From Schizochytrium sp. TIO01 (Eukaryota; Sar; Bigyra; Thraustochytrida; Thraustochytriidae), in assembly GCA_004764695.1 (NCBI GenBank), contig SMSO01000035.1, positions 990,001 through 1,054,000 of the forward strand: 64,000 nt of DNA, given 5' to 3'. Position 1 is the stretch's first letter, and every line of letters begins with the position of its first letter. The translations under genes and the position numbers were made by a program. This document shows, piece by piece, positions 1-12,778 of the stretch. The notes below the pieces were generated by a model. That model did no database searches. It was not told the DNA's origin and saw nothing but the letters and a program-made list of their open reading frames with translations.

Positions 1-127
1 ATCGCCGCGTCGCGAAGAGCCTCGTGAGCCGCGTGGCGCGAGAAAAATAAAAAATTTCTCGAGCGTTTCTGACCTCGACATTCACCAGCGTTCCAGGTCA
101 GGAGATCTATAAAACTACTAAATTCCG

Positions 128-160
<33 letters not shown>
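128..160. repeat. (TCA)11 microsatellite
   Basis: Eleven perfect copies of the trinucleotide TCA, 33 bp, at the edge of an AT-rich segment. Confidence 0.97.
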
Positions 161-161
<1 letters not shown>

Positions 162-1006
162 TTGTATTGTCCGATACTTTGCATATTATCCCGACGTTTG
201 GCCTGTTCTAACAGGAGCGGTGTTCGAGCAAGTTCGAGTTGAGGTTCAACTCCAATTTGTTGTGCACCTCGTTGGCTAGCTTCCTGGTGTAATAATGCAT
301 CGAGTCTGGGGGGGTTCTTCTCTCTCGTCGCGAAAACAAAATGGCTGGCGGGCGGCACGTCATCGGCGCTCGAGAAGAAGCTGAACGGCCACATCTGCAT
401 ATTTGTTGAGCCAGGCTCTTCGCCGAGGTGCTCGCTGCAGCTTGGCTCTCTTTTCTCCCCACTTCCGCCCTCGAGATAAGAAAGAGCAATCAATAGCGCT
501 TATTCACGCTGTTGTGTCATGAGAAATATTTTTGTTTGATTTTAATAATTAAACAATAAATTAATAAAATGCAATTGCAGGCATAGTTCGATAAAAGCGC
601 ATCGCGCAGCACCTCCAAAGCCATCATCACCCACAAGGCAAGATCTGATTCCCGGCAAATGCTGGACACACCCATAGCCTCTCTTGCATGCATGCATCCT
701 CGCAAACGCTCTCAAGCCAAGCCCTACGTCCGCCATACACACGCCCTCGAAAGATCTGCTTCTAAAGGCCGCCACCGCGGAGACATTTCCTGCAAAGCAA
801 GCAAGCATCGAAGCTTCCTCTAAAGAAGACTAATTAAAGTAGAACAGAGAAGAACAGAACAACACATAAGTACCCCGATAGAAGTTCGCAAACCAGGGCA
901 CGACCTGAAGAACTCGTACGCCAAGGCTTTCTACTCCTCGACAGCCCTGTGGCTTTGGTGGGTTCTGGCTGGGCTTCTGCCGGGCCTTGGCACTCTTGAA
1001 GACAAG

Positions 1007-1052
1007 CAATCAATTAATCAATTAATCAATTAATAATCAATTGATCAATCAA
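1007..1052. repeat. AATCAATT-type octamer repeat
   Basis: About five imperfect copies of an AT-rich octamer built from AATC and AATT steps, including the palindromic hexamers ATTAAT and TTGATCAA. Confidence 0.85.
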
Positions 1053-1513
1053 ATACAGCACTGTTTCTCGAATTCGCCTCGCAATTCGCATGTACGTTGG
1101 CTGAGCGCCGCTGCGGAGGCTTTGCGTTGCGCAGCGTTCTTTCCGAGCTTTAGCCAGCTTGTAGCCTACCGTATGCTTGGTTCTTCTGGGCACTAGGTAC
1201 GAGTCGGTCAGATTCGATGAAGTAAGTCTTCGCCGCCATCAACTCTGCCGCCTCCGCGCCTTCAAGCTCTTTCTTTACACAGCTTCTTTGCAAAGCTGAG
1301 GCCAAAACGCCGCCAAGTCAGCGCGAAACACAAAGCTTCTCAGGCCACACTCGAGTTGGCTGGACGGAGATGTGGTCTCAAGCTGCAGCTTCTGAGCAAC
1401 GCATTCTCCAGCACGGCCCGGCTCCACAGCTGAGGCCCCGGCGGTGCACACCCGTGGCGCCACGGCTTCATTCGCCTCCTTGGGACTGGCAAACAGCTTG
1501 CAAAGTAGACCTA

Positions 1514-1627
1514 GTTGAAGTTGAAGTTGAAGTTGAAGTTGAAGTTGAAGTTGAAGTTGAAGTTGAAGTTGAAGTTGAAGTTGAAGTTGAAGTTGAAGTT
1601 GAAGTTGAAGTTGAAATTGAAGTTGAA
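1514..1627. repeat. (GTTGAA)19 hexanucleotide array
   Basis: Nineteen tandem hexamers, 114 bp, with a single variant unit (ATTGAA at 1616). This is the longest simple repeat of the window. One plus-strand frame reads it as alternating Val-Glu, but that 102-codon frame has no other protein-like feature. Degenerate copies of TTGAAG continue to about 1772, so the array once extended further or seeds variants into its flank. Confidence 0.98.
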
Positions 1628-4147
1628 GGGTCGAATGCTTCAGTTGAAACTGGAGTTTGGAGTGTAAGTAAGAGTTGAAGTTTAAGGGTTCGACGTAAGA
1701 TTGAAGGCTGAGCTGGAGATAAGCTTGAAGTTTTATTATTGAAGTTTCGATGTCGAACTTTTACAGTTGAAGTGAAATGGCTTGCGACGAAGACTCAGAG
1801 CCATCGATCCTTGACATGTGCTGACGAGATGAGTCGTAGGCACGTATTGATCTCACGGTTAGTTTTTCGCAGGATTAAAGAATGATGCAATCACGTCAAT
1901 GGGACAGCACGAGGCATGGATGGAGGAGTACGCCGCTCACGGCCTCCGACTCTCGGAGCTTCATTGCCAAAGCCGGCCGTTACATTTGGAGTTTAGGAAA
2001 ACGGGAGTCAATTGCAAGACTCGCTGGTTCTCTCCAGGTCTGCATCACGACCATCGGCAGCGGGGCGAGGCCAAGATCCCTTCCCAGCTTGCTCGCTGGT
2101 CAGTCATCATGCAAGTCTGGCCGGTGGTTTCCTTCGTCACAGTAGTGCAATTCTCGCAATGCGATTCTCGCAGTTCCCCGTTCGCATTTCGCAGCTTGTC
2201 ATCTCGCGAGGCTCAATGCGGATAGCTTCACAAGATTGGCTGGCGCGTCCCATCGATTGGGCCAGCTGTCAGTTCAACGCAGCGCAGTGCAATTTGAACG
2301 GCGTGGGTTGGAAAGCCTTGCGACAGATCGTAGCCCAGGTCGATCCACGTTTTCAGCAATTTGACATCGATGCAATGCATCCCAATGCACATACAACCAA
2401 CCCTATTGCTGTGCGGTTCTGGTGTCGCGCGGAAGACCTTGATGGACTCCATCCTCCCTCCCGAATGCAGGGGGCGCTGTCTTCGCGACGTTTACGAATT
2501 CTCGCAAACGTGATGATTGCATTTCTCCAGAGCTAGGCTACCGCTGTCTGTGTTTTTCTGGATACGCCTGAGGCTCCGAGCCGATGCCTCGCTCCTTTAA
2601 GCCTGGCGGCCCGCGAGTGGGAGCGAATCTATGCACGGGCAGGCCCTCCTCGATCAGCTTCACGAGGAGCCGCCTGGTACGCGCGGATCATTTGCGCTGC
2701 GCAGCGGAGATGGACTGCTTCAGTTTCTCAAGTTCGAAGGAACCATCATCACGATGGTAAGTTTGAATTCCCTTGTCCAAGCAATGAAAAGAAGGAAAGA
2801 AAGAAAAGGAAAATCAGGAAGAACTGGCGAGCGCTTTCTTATTTAAAAAGTTTTTGAACAAAAAATCAAAATCGCGCCTACTTCTTCTGCAAATAAATAT
2901 AACAGTTGGCAATAATGAGGCTCTTTCGCAGGGACTTAAGTAGAAGCAGGCGTAAAAGGCGGAGGTCGAGCGAGCGTCACGCTGGGGACGTTGATACGCG
3001 GGTTGCTCAGCCCGAGCACAAAAACACGTATAGAATAAAACCTCAAGGCTCCTCGTTTTATGAAACAAAGTACCCACCCACTTTGTACTTTCAAGCGACT
3101 TAATTATTCCCATAATTTTATTTATTTCTTTATTTATTTATTAAAATCCGCTTAATTAAAAAGCAAAGTAAAAAACAAAAAACAAGTCGAACAGTAGACG
3201 GTGTTGTGCAAGACGAACAGACAGACGCACAGACGCGCCTTTTCCAGTGGGCCAAAAACAAAAGAGAACTTAAAACCTGAAAGCAGCTAAGATAGAAGCC
3301 GTCACTGCGTCTGTCAGTCAGGCAGTCACTTCGCTTACTTGATGGCTTTCAGGACCCACAGTCGCTTCCCACAGGGAGCGGCGCCTCGTTTGTGGGACTG
3401 AGCTCACAAGCGTCGACCTTGGATCCATTGTAGCTACAGAGAGGCCAAAGCATGCGTGGAGCTCTCTTTGGGCGGTCGATGCTTATCGAGTCCTGCGCGA
3501 AGCCGCTCTCAGGTTCCTTCGCCTCCCTCCCAGAGCTTGGGCCGCTGCGCAGCTCCTTCTTGGCCTTTAAAACGATGATCTCCAACAGCGAAATAAAACA
3601 ACTTGCTTGGCTTGTCTCCAAGTCTCAGGCCGCCTCATTCACGGCCTTGAAAGCCTGCCTCCCTTCGGCGCTGCCCCGCCTTGGGCGTGTGCATGATGAG
3701 GGTGCCGCTGTAAGCGAGGTGAGTTCGATCTTCGCTGCTCTGGTTCAAGTCAAGTTACTTTCGTCGACTTCGCAAGCAACAGCAGCGTCGCTTGCTCTGC
3801 GAATGAACGGCGACCAAAGCCGCAGCTATGGCATGATTATGATCGTCGTCGTCAGTAGCAATAATATCTATAGTAGTCGCGGTACTCTATTTCTCGAATC
3901 TCGCTTGGCGCTCGGTGAGAAAGAAACCCGTCTGCTCTGGCGCAATCATCATCTGTGAGCGAGACAGACGTCACCGCCCGCTCTGGAGGCGCGAGGTACT
4001 CGAGGCAGGGCCCTTGAGAGGTGCTCCTCGCTGTGCTCTGGCACCCTTGCTGGACGCCCTTCTTCGATGGCTGCGAGCTTTGGCGATCGTGGATCATAAC
4101 TCATGAACGATGACGACTGAGGATACTATTCTGCTGCGCATCGTTCT

Positions 4148-4179
4148 GCTAGCTAGCTAGCTAGCTAGCTAGCTAGCTA
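4148..4179. repeat. (GCTA)8 palindromic tetranucleotide array
   Basis: Eight perfect copies, 32 bp. The unit contains AGCT, which is self-complementary, so either strand can fold into a hairpin. It is followed by short AAGT runs at 4190-4225. Confidence 0.97.
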
Positions 4180-4189
4180 CTCAGGTAGC

Positions 4190-4225
4190 AAGTAAGTAAT
4201 GCCAGGATAGCCAAGTAAGTAAGTA
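4190..4225. repeat. Short AAGT runs
   Basis: Two interrupted runs of the tetranucleotide AAGT (4190-4198 and 4213-4224). They resemble stacked splice donors (GTAAGT) but are more simply explained as a microsatellite. Confidence 0.7.
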
Positions 4226-5332
4226 TCAGGAACCGCGGGAGAGCTAGAGTTCTGCCTGTGAGGGCCTTAGTGCAAGATCTCTCTCGCATCGGAAAGATAC
4301 CTTTGTTTTGGTCGGCTTCCCTCAAGGATACCAATTAAGCTCTGCGAGGTCTTTGAGGGCGCAGACGAAATCGCGAAGTCTCGAAATTGCGTCAAAGAAG
4401 CTTGTTTCTCGACGCGCCTTAGACGGGCTGCCCCTCCCTCCGTCGCTCGACAGGAGAACTCTTCGTCTGCTTAACTGGAGAACTGAGGAAATCTTGCAAA
4501 TGCCCAGGAGGGGGCACCAGAGGGCAGTGGAGTCCACTCAGGGTTTCCCACAGACCACAGTGGAGGGCCCCGCCTGATCCCCCTTCCCTCCTGGAGCTTC
4601 CGGGGCGGAGACCACACGAGCTGTGGAGGAAAGCGCGCATCTTGCGGTTCACCAGCCAGCCGCGTCTCGCAGGTTCTTCTTTCAAAGACTAGGTCTTAGG
4701 TACTTCAGTAGTCTCACCGCGGTAGCATTAGCGGTAAAATTAGAAGTACAAGTCAATAGAATTTTTTTTAAAAGAACATTTAAAAAACTAACTAAAACGT
4801 GAGCCATGTCTTAGTCTAAGTCAGAGTCCAAGGCCGAGCTTGGCGAAGAAGACTCTCTTCTTGCCTTGCTTACAGCCATCCGTCATCCGTCGAGATTGGA
4901 GACATGACGGCCAGGGACCTACGCTTTGGGGCGTAGCATTCACTGGCGAGCTCAGCGGGGAAGCTACGGCAAGTTTGTACCAGCAAGCTGCCAGCTTCTC
5001 GAGCCTTTCCTGGACGGCTCCGGTGAGTCATACGAAGCGGTGAAAGTTCTAGCTTCGCCCTAGGCTTCTTAGTGCTTCCTTCTTCCGATTCATTCCTTGT
5101 GGAAGCCGCGCTTCTCTCCCTCTCTTTTCCTTGCGTGTTATTGGTCGCTGACTTTGAGAAGGGAGAGAAAGAAGTAAAGGAAGTTAGTTGTGGTTCTACT
5201 ACAACCTTTTACTGTCTTACAATTTAATTTTGAATTTGTTTTTAAGAGTTAATTTTAATAAAGATAATTTTTTTTTGAAAGTATAGAAAAAGCGATTCAG
5301 AGAAGCTGTGACCACGTTTGATTATGGTATGG

Positions 5333-5350
5333 ATGTATGTATGTATGTAT
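5333..5350. repeat. (ATGT)4.5 microsatellite
   Basis: Four and a half perfect ATGT copies directly after an AT-rich spacer. Confidence 0.9.
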
Positions 5351-7125
5351 ACCTATGGACAAGATAATCGATTGAGGTTCCTTGTCTCTGAGGTTCTCCA
5401 CGTCTGTGGCGCCTCAGAGAGCTTAAAGAGGTTGAATAGGAAAAGCGGCACAAGGGCGGTGTGTACGAGGAGATAAAATTGGAGGCGGCGAGGACCACTC
5501 ATTTCATTCATTCGAGAGCGGTCGTTTCGGTACACAGGCCTGCCCGTGAAGCTGCGCCTCGCGAGTGGGTGAGGCCCTCAAGCTCTGGTCGTCAAGGTGC
5601 TGTGCCGGTTGAAGTGGAGCTCGAGAGGGGCTTTGAGATGGTGTTCATCTTTACCACGTTTGGATGATTTGCTGTACGCAACGCATGGGTAAATTTACTT
5701 GAAGAGTGGGCATTTTGATGGCCAAATTTATATGATGGCCAAATTTAGCTTAGCTTTTGAACTCGAATTTCGGCGTGCAGAGTGAAAAGATCTCCCAATT
5801 CATGCCGCAAAGCAGTGATTTGTTTTCACGACGTGTACGGTCTGCAGAGGTTCTTTGCGCAAGGAATATCCGAGTCGAGACAGAGGACTTTGCCAAATGT
5901 CATTTTGAAGACTCAAGGCACATTTCTGGGCATTTTATTTATTCATGAATAGCAAATCAAGGTCTTAATAACTTATGTTTAGGTTTCGGGTCGAGGTTCA
6001 GGTAGGACTCTGCACAGACTGACGACCGAGTGGAGCTTAAAACGTCCAAAATTCTCGAGAATATGGCACCTCTTCAAAATTCCTCTATATATAAATTTTC
6101 ACGTTGTTACCAAATCGTCCCCTCCAAACTACCTCGCACGTATCGCTCGCGCAAACGATGGACTAAATTGCGTCATTAAAACTCAAAACCGTCCAACATT
6201 CCATTCCTTCTTCATCCCGAATTAGCCAGGTTCCTGAAAATGCCACGGCTTCAGCAGAACAATGCCGATCTCGCTACGATAGATTCTAGTGCTAGTGGAT
6301 TTGCCGTGCTTCATCGCCACCGTCGTGGTGCAGCCCTGCGCATCAGCAGCTTGCATGATCAATTCTGCATTGTGTAAGCAGGGCCGAGGCTAGATTTACT
6401 GTTTTTGCAAACAAACAAAATGACTCAAAGGGCATCCATTCACATCACGCTATTCGAGTTCTCGATCGAGGGAGGGCATTTCAGGATTCATACTCACCAT
6501 TCTCTCTGGAGGGCGGAGGACTTGAGGTAGATTGCAGCACTCAATGGCCCATCAAAACGTTGATGACTAACTACTTAGAAGTGATTTTAAAGCGACTTTA
6601 ACTTTAAATGCCCGAAGAGAAGAACAGGAGAAACTCATGCTTCTTCCCCCATTCCGTGTCTTCCATCTCCCGTTCTTTCGCATTCTCGAAACTTCGAAAC
6701 ATTGGTTTTCCCTTTTCATTTTGGTATATCCTATTTTAATTTAATTTATAAAAACAAAATAAATTAAACTCAAAAACGTTATATCTATTTTATTCATGAT
6801 TCCTAGATATAGGTCTAGTTTATTTTTATTTTATTTTTAATAGAATAAAAACGACTAACGAACAGTACAGGAGCCCTTTCAAACAAATTTTAAAATAACT
6901 GAAGAAGCAGTTTGAAGCAGGTGCATATACTGCTCTAATAAAAAGTAAGCAAAAGCAAGAGCAAACAATAGAAAACCAAGATCCCACTTAGAATTGAAAA
7001 CGCCTTTCTCTGATAATTAAAAATTTCATTTTAACCCCAAAACACCAAAAAAGAGCTCCCCAGAAGCCAACCTTTCTATGAGGGATTCTAGCTCGTGCAA
7101 ATACATGTTGCTCCAATGGACGGAT

Positions 7126-7155
<30 letters not shown>
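7126..7155. repeat. (GCA)10 microsatellite
   Basis: Ten perfect GCA/CAG triplets, 30 bp, not inside any ORF I would call coding. Confidence 0.97.
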
Positions 7156-7156
<1 letters not shown>

Positions 7157-7982
7157 TACTATCCTCAAATGCGTAACTAGATATCAATTGACACTGGGCT
7201 TCTTTGCGCTTTACATTTTCCCTATTCCATGAGTATTATGTTTTCAATTAAATTTACTTTGAAGAAACAAACTATCATGATAGTCACGGCATTAAAAAGA
7301 TAAACTAAATCTTCGATTGTTTGTGCAGTTCCGCACGTTTTGGGGCTTCTTCCCGAGTTCGGCGGCTCGAGAGCCCATGGGTTGGTTGCTTCAGCGATTT
7401 GCATCGACTTCGGCACGCCAAAGAAGGCAAGAAGGCCGTCTGTCTAGCAATTCGCTAGCTTTTACTTTCCCTCGCTCGGCTTTGTGGCTGCCGCGATGGT
7501 CTCCGCTCGAAATGAAAAAGGAGGCGGCCAAAAAAGGCGCTAAAAAAGTTTGCACTTATGGGTCAAGTAGGCGCCACGACGCACCATGCACAGTGAGTGA
7601 GTGAGTGCTACTGTGCAAAGCGAAGCGAAGAGCGATTCCGCTCCACTCCGTTTCGTTTCGAAACTGGAAAGGAATAAAGCCACGGCTAAGCAAGCTGGAA
7701 AGGCGCTCGATGGGACTGGGAGTTGCACACCGGTATTTATTTATTTGCAGCTCCCACTGGCTCAGCAGGTTTTGTGCAAAGATATAGATGATGTCGAGGT
7801 GGAGAACTTATCCACAACTCTACCAAGATCGAAGTCGAAGTTTAGGTTAAAGATGTAATAATGTAGTAAGTAGTAGGCAGGGCAGGCGAATACCGGATCC
7901 GACTGACTACTACCTTTTTGGCTGAGCTCCGGTTTAGTTAAGTGGCCTGCCGTTGATTTCGATCTTTTCGGAGAGGATTGTT

Positions 7983-8024
7983 TTTTCTTTTCTTTTCTTT
8001 TCTATTCTATTCTATTCTTTCTTC
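7983..8024. repeat. TTTTC/TATTC pentanucleotide tract
   Basis: Pyrimidine-rich pentamer array that changes from TTTTC units to TATTC units half-way. Confidence 0.9.
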
Positions 8025-8668
8025 AGGTTCTATGTGAACTCTGGCCGTGATTGTGTTTGAGATCAAGCGAGTTGAAGCGGCGCTCTATAAGAGCAATAGT
8101 TCGGCCGTCTAGCGACTGTGCTTTTGGATCGCGTTGAATTTGACGCGAGTTTGAGTCGCTGCATCCGAGAGATCCTTGCTTCGAACTGCATGCTTACTAT
8201 CTTTTTAAATTAAAAAATTAAAAGTTGAAATATATATTTCTACGCCAATCTTGTTTATCTTTATTCTTTTATTTATTTATTGCTATATAAAAGAAAGTAA
8301 GGGGAAAAGTGGCATTCAAAAGTAAAACTTGGAAGGCTCATTCCTCCTCTATATATATTTTTTTTTTTTAAGTTTTCTGTTTTGTGGTACTTACTCATAG
8401 TCTCACGTTGACTTGCAACGCTACGCAAGAGTAAAATCCTGTCGTATGTGTCCCGCGATTTGTATATTTTCAAGGCGCCGCCCTTTGGGAATTAAGATCT
8501 TTGCGGTTTTATTTTCAAGATGCCTTCTACACCGGTCTATGAAAGTTCTTTCTTTATTCACATTTATTAAAAATAAATAATAATAAAATACTAGGATTAT
8601 GGCACTCGCTTCGACTGCCAATTGGGCTAAAAAGTCTCTCTTTAAAAAAAAATTAAATTAAAAAAAAA

Positions 8669-8682
8669 TATATATATATATA
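8669..8682. repeat. (TA)7 dinucleotide run
   Basis: Seven TA steps at the end of an A-rich spacer. A similar run lies at 20669-20684. Confidence 0.85.
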
Positions 8683-8918
8683 GTAGCCCATTTTTTCTTT
8701 TGCAACAAGTTGCAATTTTCAGAGACGTGGCTGCGCAGGCACAGACGATGGCTGCAGAATAGTTCCTGAAGAGCAAGCACATGAGAGCAACTGCTCGTCC
8801 TGTTTTCTATACGCATGCGATGGCTATCATCTAAGTCTAATGATACATATATTCTTCAGATGCTCTCAGAGTCACTTCTCTTGGCCTGTCGAGAACCAGC
8901 CCTTCTCAAGTTCAAACG

Positions 8919-9506
8919 ATGAAGTTGGCGTACGTACACATAGATTCGCACAGTACGCAGGCCCATGTTTATTGCTGCTGCTCTCAATTTTCAGAGAGAA
9001 GAAGAAAAGAACTTGAAGACGGCAGAAAGAAACAAGAAGGAAGGAAGGAAGGAAGGAAGGAAGGAAAAAAAAAGGGAGGATCCGCTTCTGCGCATGCCAC
9101 CACGTCTGTTCGGTTTGGGCGCAAAGGAAATCCGCGGGGTTTCGCAGAGGTTCTTCTCAAACTGGTCTTGGACCATCGAGATAGCCATGGGGTTGCGCCG
9201 GTATTCTGTTGTCCCTCCACGCTGCTGCATATCCGTGGGGTTTGGGTCGATGTGTTGAGGTTGGCGGGAACGGATACCAGTATTTCAACAAATCTAGCGC
9301 CACCGACGTGCGCAGTTGAGCATTTCGTGCAAGGTTTGCCAACCGCCACAAATCCACAGAGTCCTTCATCTGTGGCATGGATCAGGAGACGTGCAAGTGA
9401 AAAGGTTTGCAGGCATGAGATGCCGGGATGCACCATCGTGCTCACCTCCTTTCGGCTGCTTCTGTTTCTGAACTCGCAGTCGTGGCGATTCGCATGTCTA
9501 AGCTAG
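8919..9506 (+). CDS. Doubtful ORF, 195 codons
   Basis: This is the longest ATG-initiated frame of the gene-poor tract. It begins at an ATG after ACG, crosses the GGAA microsatellite (Lys/Glu/Gly/Arg-rich at about residues 30-52) and ends at TAG. I recognise no domain, signal peptide or membrane segment. The opposite strand has an overlapping 153-codon frame, which suggests that a locally GC-rich block with few stop codons is the cause. I list it only because it is the best single-exon candidate in 21 kb; it is more likely not a gene. Confidence 0.12.
   Translation: MKLAYVHIDSHSTQAHVYCCCSQFSERRRKELEDGRKKQEGRKEGRKEGKKKGGSASAHATTSVRFGRKGNPRGFAEVLLKLVLDHRDSHGVAPVFCCPSTLLHIRGVWVDVLRLAGTDTSISTNLAPPTCAVEHFVQGLPTATNPQSPSSVAWIRRRASEKVCRHEMPGCTIVLTSFRLLLFLNSQSWRFACLS
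9036..9064. repeat. (GGAA)7 microsatellite
   Basis: Seven perfect GAAG/GGAA units, 29 bp, inside the 195-codon frame at 8919-9506, where they are read as Gly-Arg-Lys-Glu-type low complexity. Confidence 0.95.
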
Positions 9507-9555
9507 AATTGCACAAGCGCTTGGGAAACTGAAGCAATAGAAGATGCTTTCGAAT

Positions 9556-9583
9556 TGAGCTGAGCTGAGCTGAGTTGAGTTGA
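9556..9583. repeat. TGAGC/TGAGT pentamer repeat
   Basis: About five tandem pentamers, TGAGC units followed by TGAGT units. Confidence 0.9.
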
Positions 9584-11503
9584 CGATTGACAATTTTTGG
9601 TGTCTGACATAATATGAAGGTACTGCTACCACACTGCAACTCGAGAGTTCCAATCATTGCGAATCGTCCGTGGATGGTCATGCGACGACTACTCGGCAAA
9701 GCAGAGCAAAGATGGTAGCTTTCCTGAGGCTGGTTCGCGACCAATCTGAGTGAGCGAAAATCTCGACTGCCTCGAGTTGGCCCTTGCGCATTTTAATTTA
9801 ACATGCGTGCACCCGCCTCGAGCCTTGTCTTGTGTGCCAGACCATGCTCACGTGGGACTGATAGACGGACTGGCTGGCTGATTGGTTCTTCCCAGTCAGG
9901 CCTCGCGGGATTCATTTAAAATTCGCTCCGATGCCCTCGTCCGCCGGCTTGTCGGGAAACCTCGTGCTCGCTCTCCAGCAGTGGGCTCGCACACGTTCGG
10001 AGAGCAGCGCAGCACGAGAACCCGCGGGGTTTGTGCGGCTCTGCTGAGCTGAGTCCTGGCGTGTTTAAAATTCGAATTGCAAAAGCTCAGCGAACTCGGC
10101 GCCCACGGAGTCGCTACCCTCGCCCTCAGGATGGAGTCTGAACAGGCATCTTTCGCTGCCGCTCGATCGGCGGGCCTTTCCTGCACAGCCTCTGCCGAGG
10201 CGGGCGAATTGAAATCTCAACTGCTCGACGAAGAATCTGAACGATACCTACGACATTGTCAATCGCGGTTTGGGAAAGTATTGATCGCGGAATGATGTAT
10301 CCTCAAGCCTTCGCGTGGAGATTTGATTATGGCGGGTGATCGTCCTCTTCTTGGCAAGACCGCACCTGCGCTGGCCACCTAACTCAGAAGGCATTCGCGG
10401 AGCATGAGACGGCGTGGGTTTGAACAAACTGCAAGCTCCGCGACCAACTTATTCAAGTGTACATTTCAAAATCAAGCACAGCACGGAAATTGCTTGCATA
10501 AAGTCGAAAACCTCTTGTCCTTCACGGTCGAGCAACCCACCCGCATACACGCACACGCGATGTCGAACAAGCGAAGAGCCAAGCACGAGGCAAAGCCACG
10601 CCACGCACCACAAGTGTCTGCTTCCTCGCCCAACCCGGGCACGCGTTAAAGGCGAGCAGGGACGGGCTCAAGGAGGTCTGCTTTTCCAAGCCTTTCGTTA
10701 GAAGGTGCGCACCGCCTTCCTATTACTGCTTCTCGCATTTTTGAAAATCAAACAACATCTTTTTGAATCATAAGAAAACAACACATTCCAACAAGCGCAC
10801 CGCCACTTCTACCACAAGCGTAGCCAACACTAGAGCTGAAAGCGATAGTGTTGTGCTATCCATAACACTAGCAGTGCCGGAGAGCCGCTCTGGCGGGTGA
10901 GACCATCTCAGCGGCCACCATAAAGAGCCACGCGAAGAGGCAAAGAAGCAGGGCCTTGGAAAGCTAGGAGAGAGAGAAAAGTAAGCCAACCCGAGCAAAG
11001 GACAAACTGGAAAGCGGTTCCGAGAGCAGGCCGCTGCTTATGATTCTACACCTGCCTCTGCTTTTGCGCCGGGCACCCTATCGCTAGGGCCTGCGTCGAA
11101 GCCTTGCTTGCGAGACCCTCGTGCGTGCACACACATCGCATAGGCAGACGGGGACATGATCGTGGTGTCCATGGTTCAAATTGTTCGCAGACCTCTGAGA
11201 GCTTACGAATAAAGCGCCGCCAATCGCAGTTTCCCAGTCCTGCGAGGCCTCGGTTGGCAATCAGCTGCACTCTTCGAGCACCTCGACCGCGCTCTGGACC
11301 TGGCAAGGGCCAGAGGCCAGGGGACAGACAAAGCTTTGGAGCGGCCGCTGCGACCTCTTTCTTGGCGCACACGAGATCGCCGCCGCTCTCAGCTCTGGGC
11401 GGTCCGTCCTCTCATGCCAACACGGCTGATTCTCCGCCGGGTGTGTACTCCTCCGAAGCGCGCGAGCGAGGATATTTCTCCTTTGGCCAGGCCAGCTGAT
11501 TGT

Positions 11504-11528
11504 GATTGATTGATTGATTGATTGATTG
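11504..11528. repeat. (GATT)6 microsatellite
   Basis: Six perfect GATT units, preceded by an imperfect one. Confidence 0.95.
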
Positions 11529-11950
11529 TCGTTGCCTCGTGCCGCCACGATCGTCCTGCGGGAGCCCTCCAGGCCTCGCGGAGCTCGCCGCCCGCTTCCC
11601 CAAGCCCTCTTCGAAAACCAGAGTTTGGTCGAGCTCTGCGGCGCACACCTCTGCGCTCTCCGCCATTACCGCCATCCTTCTTCCCACGCTGCACATACAT
11701 AACCATAAATACAAACAGAAATACAAACATAAATATAATTATAAAGGCATACAAACATAGAGGCAGCTAGCTAGCTATGGCTAGCAACTAGTAAGAGCGG
11801 CGGCTCTTCATGTCGCTGAGCTAGAAGCGCTATGAGGTGATCTTCGAACAAACAGCGGCGCCTTTACAGGTCAGGAAACTGCGCTGGCGCTGAGAAGACT
11901 TGGGAAACTGTGCGAGGGAGAGAGGCAGAGGCCTCGGCTGCATGCCTGTA

Positions 11951-11966
11951 TGCATGCATGCATGCA
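11951..11966. repeat. (TGCA)4 palindromic tetranucleotide
   Basis: Four copies of the self-complementary tetramer TGCA. Confidence 0.9.
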
Positions 11967-11991
11967 CTGCACGCGGGCCTGAGTGGAGTTT

Positions 11992-12027
11992 TCTCGTCTC
12001 GTCTCGTCTCGGCCTGCCTGCCTGCCC
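11992..12027. repeat. (TCTCG)4 followed by CCTG repeats
   Basis: Four perfect TCTCG pentamers (11992-12011) are followed directly by three to four CCTG units. Confidence 0.92.
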
Positions 12028-12354
12028 TCGCATCGTCTTCCCGGCGGTATGGACCGCGACAGGGCGGGCGGCTCTCTGGTTTTCCTTCCTTTCGCTTTCT
12101 TTTCTGTCCTGCGCTGCTTTTGTTTGTTTCTTTGTTTTTGTTTTTTTCCTTTTCGTTCTTTGGACTGATGATTGATTGCCTTTTCACTTTTAGTCTCTGG
12201 CTAGAGTTGAAAATAAAGGATGATGGAGCAAACGAACTCTTAGGAGCGAGAATGTGCGGTTGACAAGAAGGAGCGGGTCAGCCAAAGGGCCTTTTTAGCA
12301 GATAATTATGGGAAAGAGCGACCGGCAAAGCCTCTTTGGCGGAAGAAGAGAGAA

Positions 12355-12384
12355 GAGGAGGAGGAGGAGGAGGAGGAGGAGGAG
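12355..12384. repeat. (GAG)10 microsatellite
   Basis: Ten perfect GAG triplets, 30 bp, in a purine-only stretch. Confidence 0.97.
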
Positions 12385-12505
12385 AAGAAAAAGTGCAGCG
12401 GCTTTCTTTGTTTCTTTCTTTCTTGCGTGCGGGAGTGGGCTGATGGGTGCTTTTAGCCACGTGGACTTGGACGGAGGATTGAACAACTAAAAGGAAACAA
12501 CATCC

Positions 12506-12531
12506 AAAAAAAAAAAAAGAAAAAAAAAAAA
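12506..12531. repeat. Poly(A) tract
   Basis: A13, one G, then A12. No retroposon-like sequence could be recognised upstream of it. Confidence 0.95.
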
Positions 12532-12745
12532 CGACTCTTGGCCAGCCTTGAATAAGTACTTTGAATTTTGGCTGGGAGAAAAGGGGCGAAAATGGTGGTA
12601 AAGAGGAACTAACTGGCCAGGCGACACTTTTTCGAGATGCAGAAATGTATTTTCGAGTTGCTCATTGCTGTAGCGAAGAAGAACCCATCACCGAAAACAT
12701 TTCCTCTCCACTACTTACGCTCTTGGAAGCCCTATTTGGAATGAC

Positions 12746-12778
12746 TTTGTTTGCTTGTTTGTTTGTTTGCTTGTTTGT
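12746..12778. repeat. TTTG/CTTG tetranucleotide repeat
   Basis: About eight units, mostly TTTG with CTTG variants, entering an AT-rich spacer. Confidence 0.92.

Noticed and set aside
1370-1678. Frame encoding a long Val-Glu repeat
   Set aside because: It is the translation of the GTTGAA array with no supporting sequence on either side.
2012-2536. 174-codon plus-strand frame
   Set aside because: It starts at a TTG and the composition is not distinctive; an overlapping minus frame exists. A decayed gene cannot be excluded.
12506-12531. Poly(A) as the tail of a retroposon
   Set aside because: No ORF, no promoter boxes and no flanking target duplication could be found; similar A-rich runs occur throughout the spacers.
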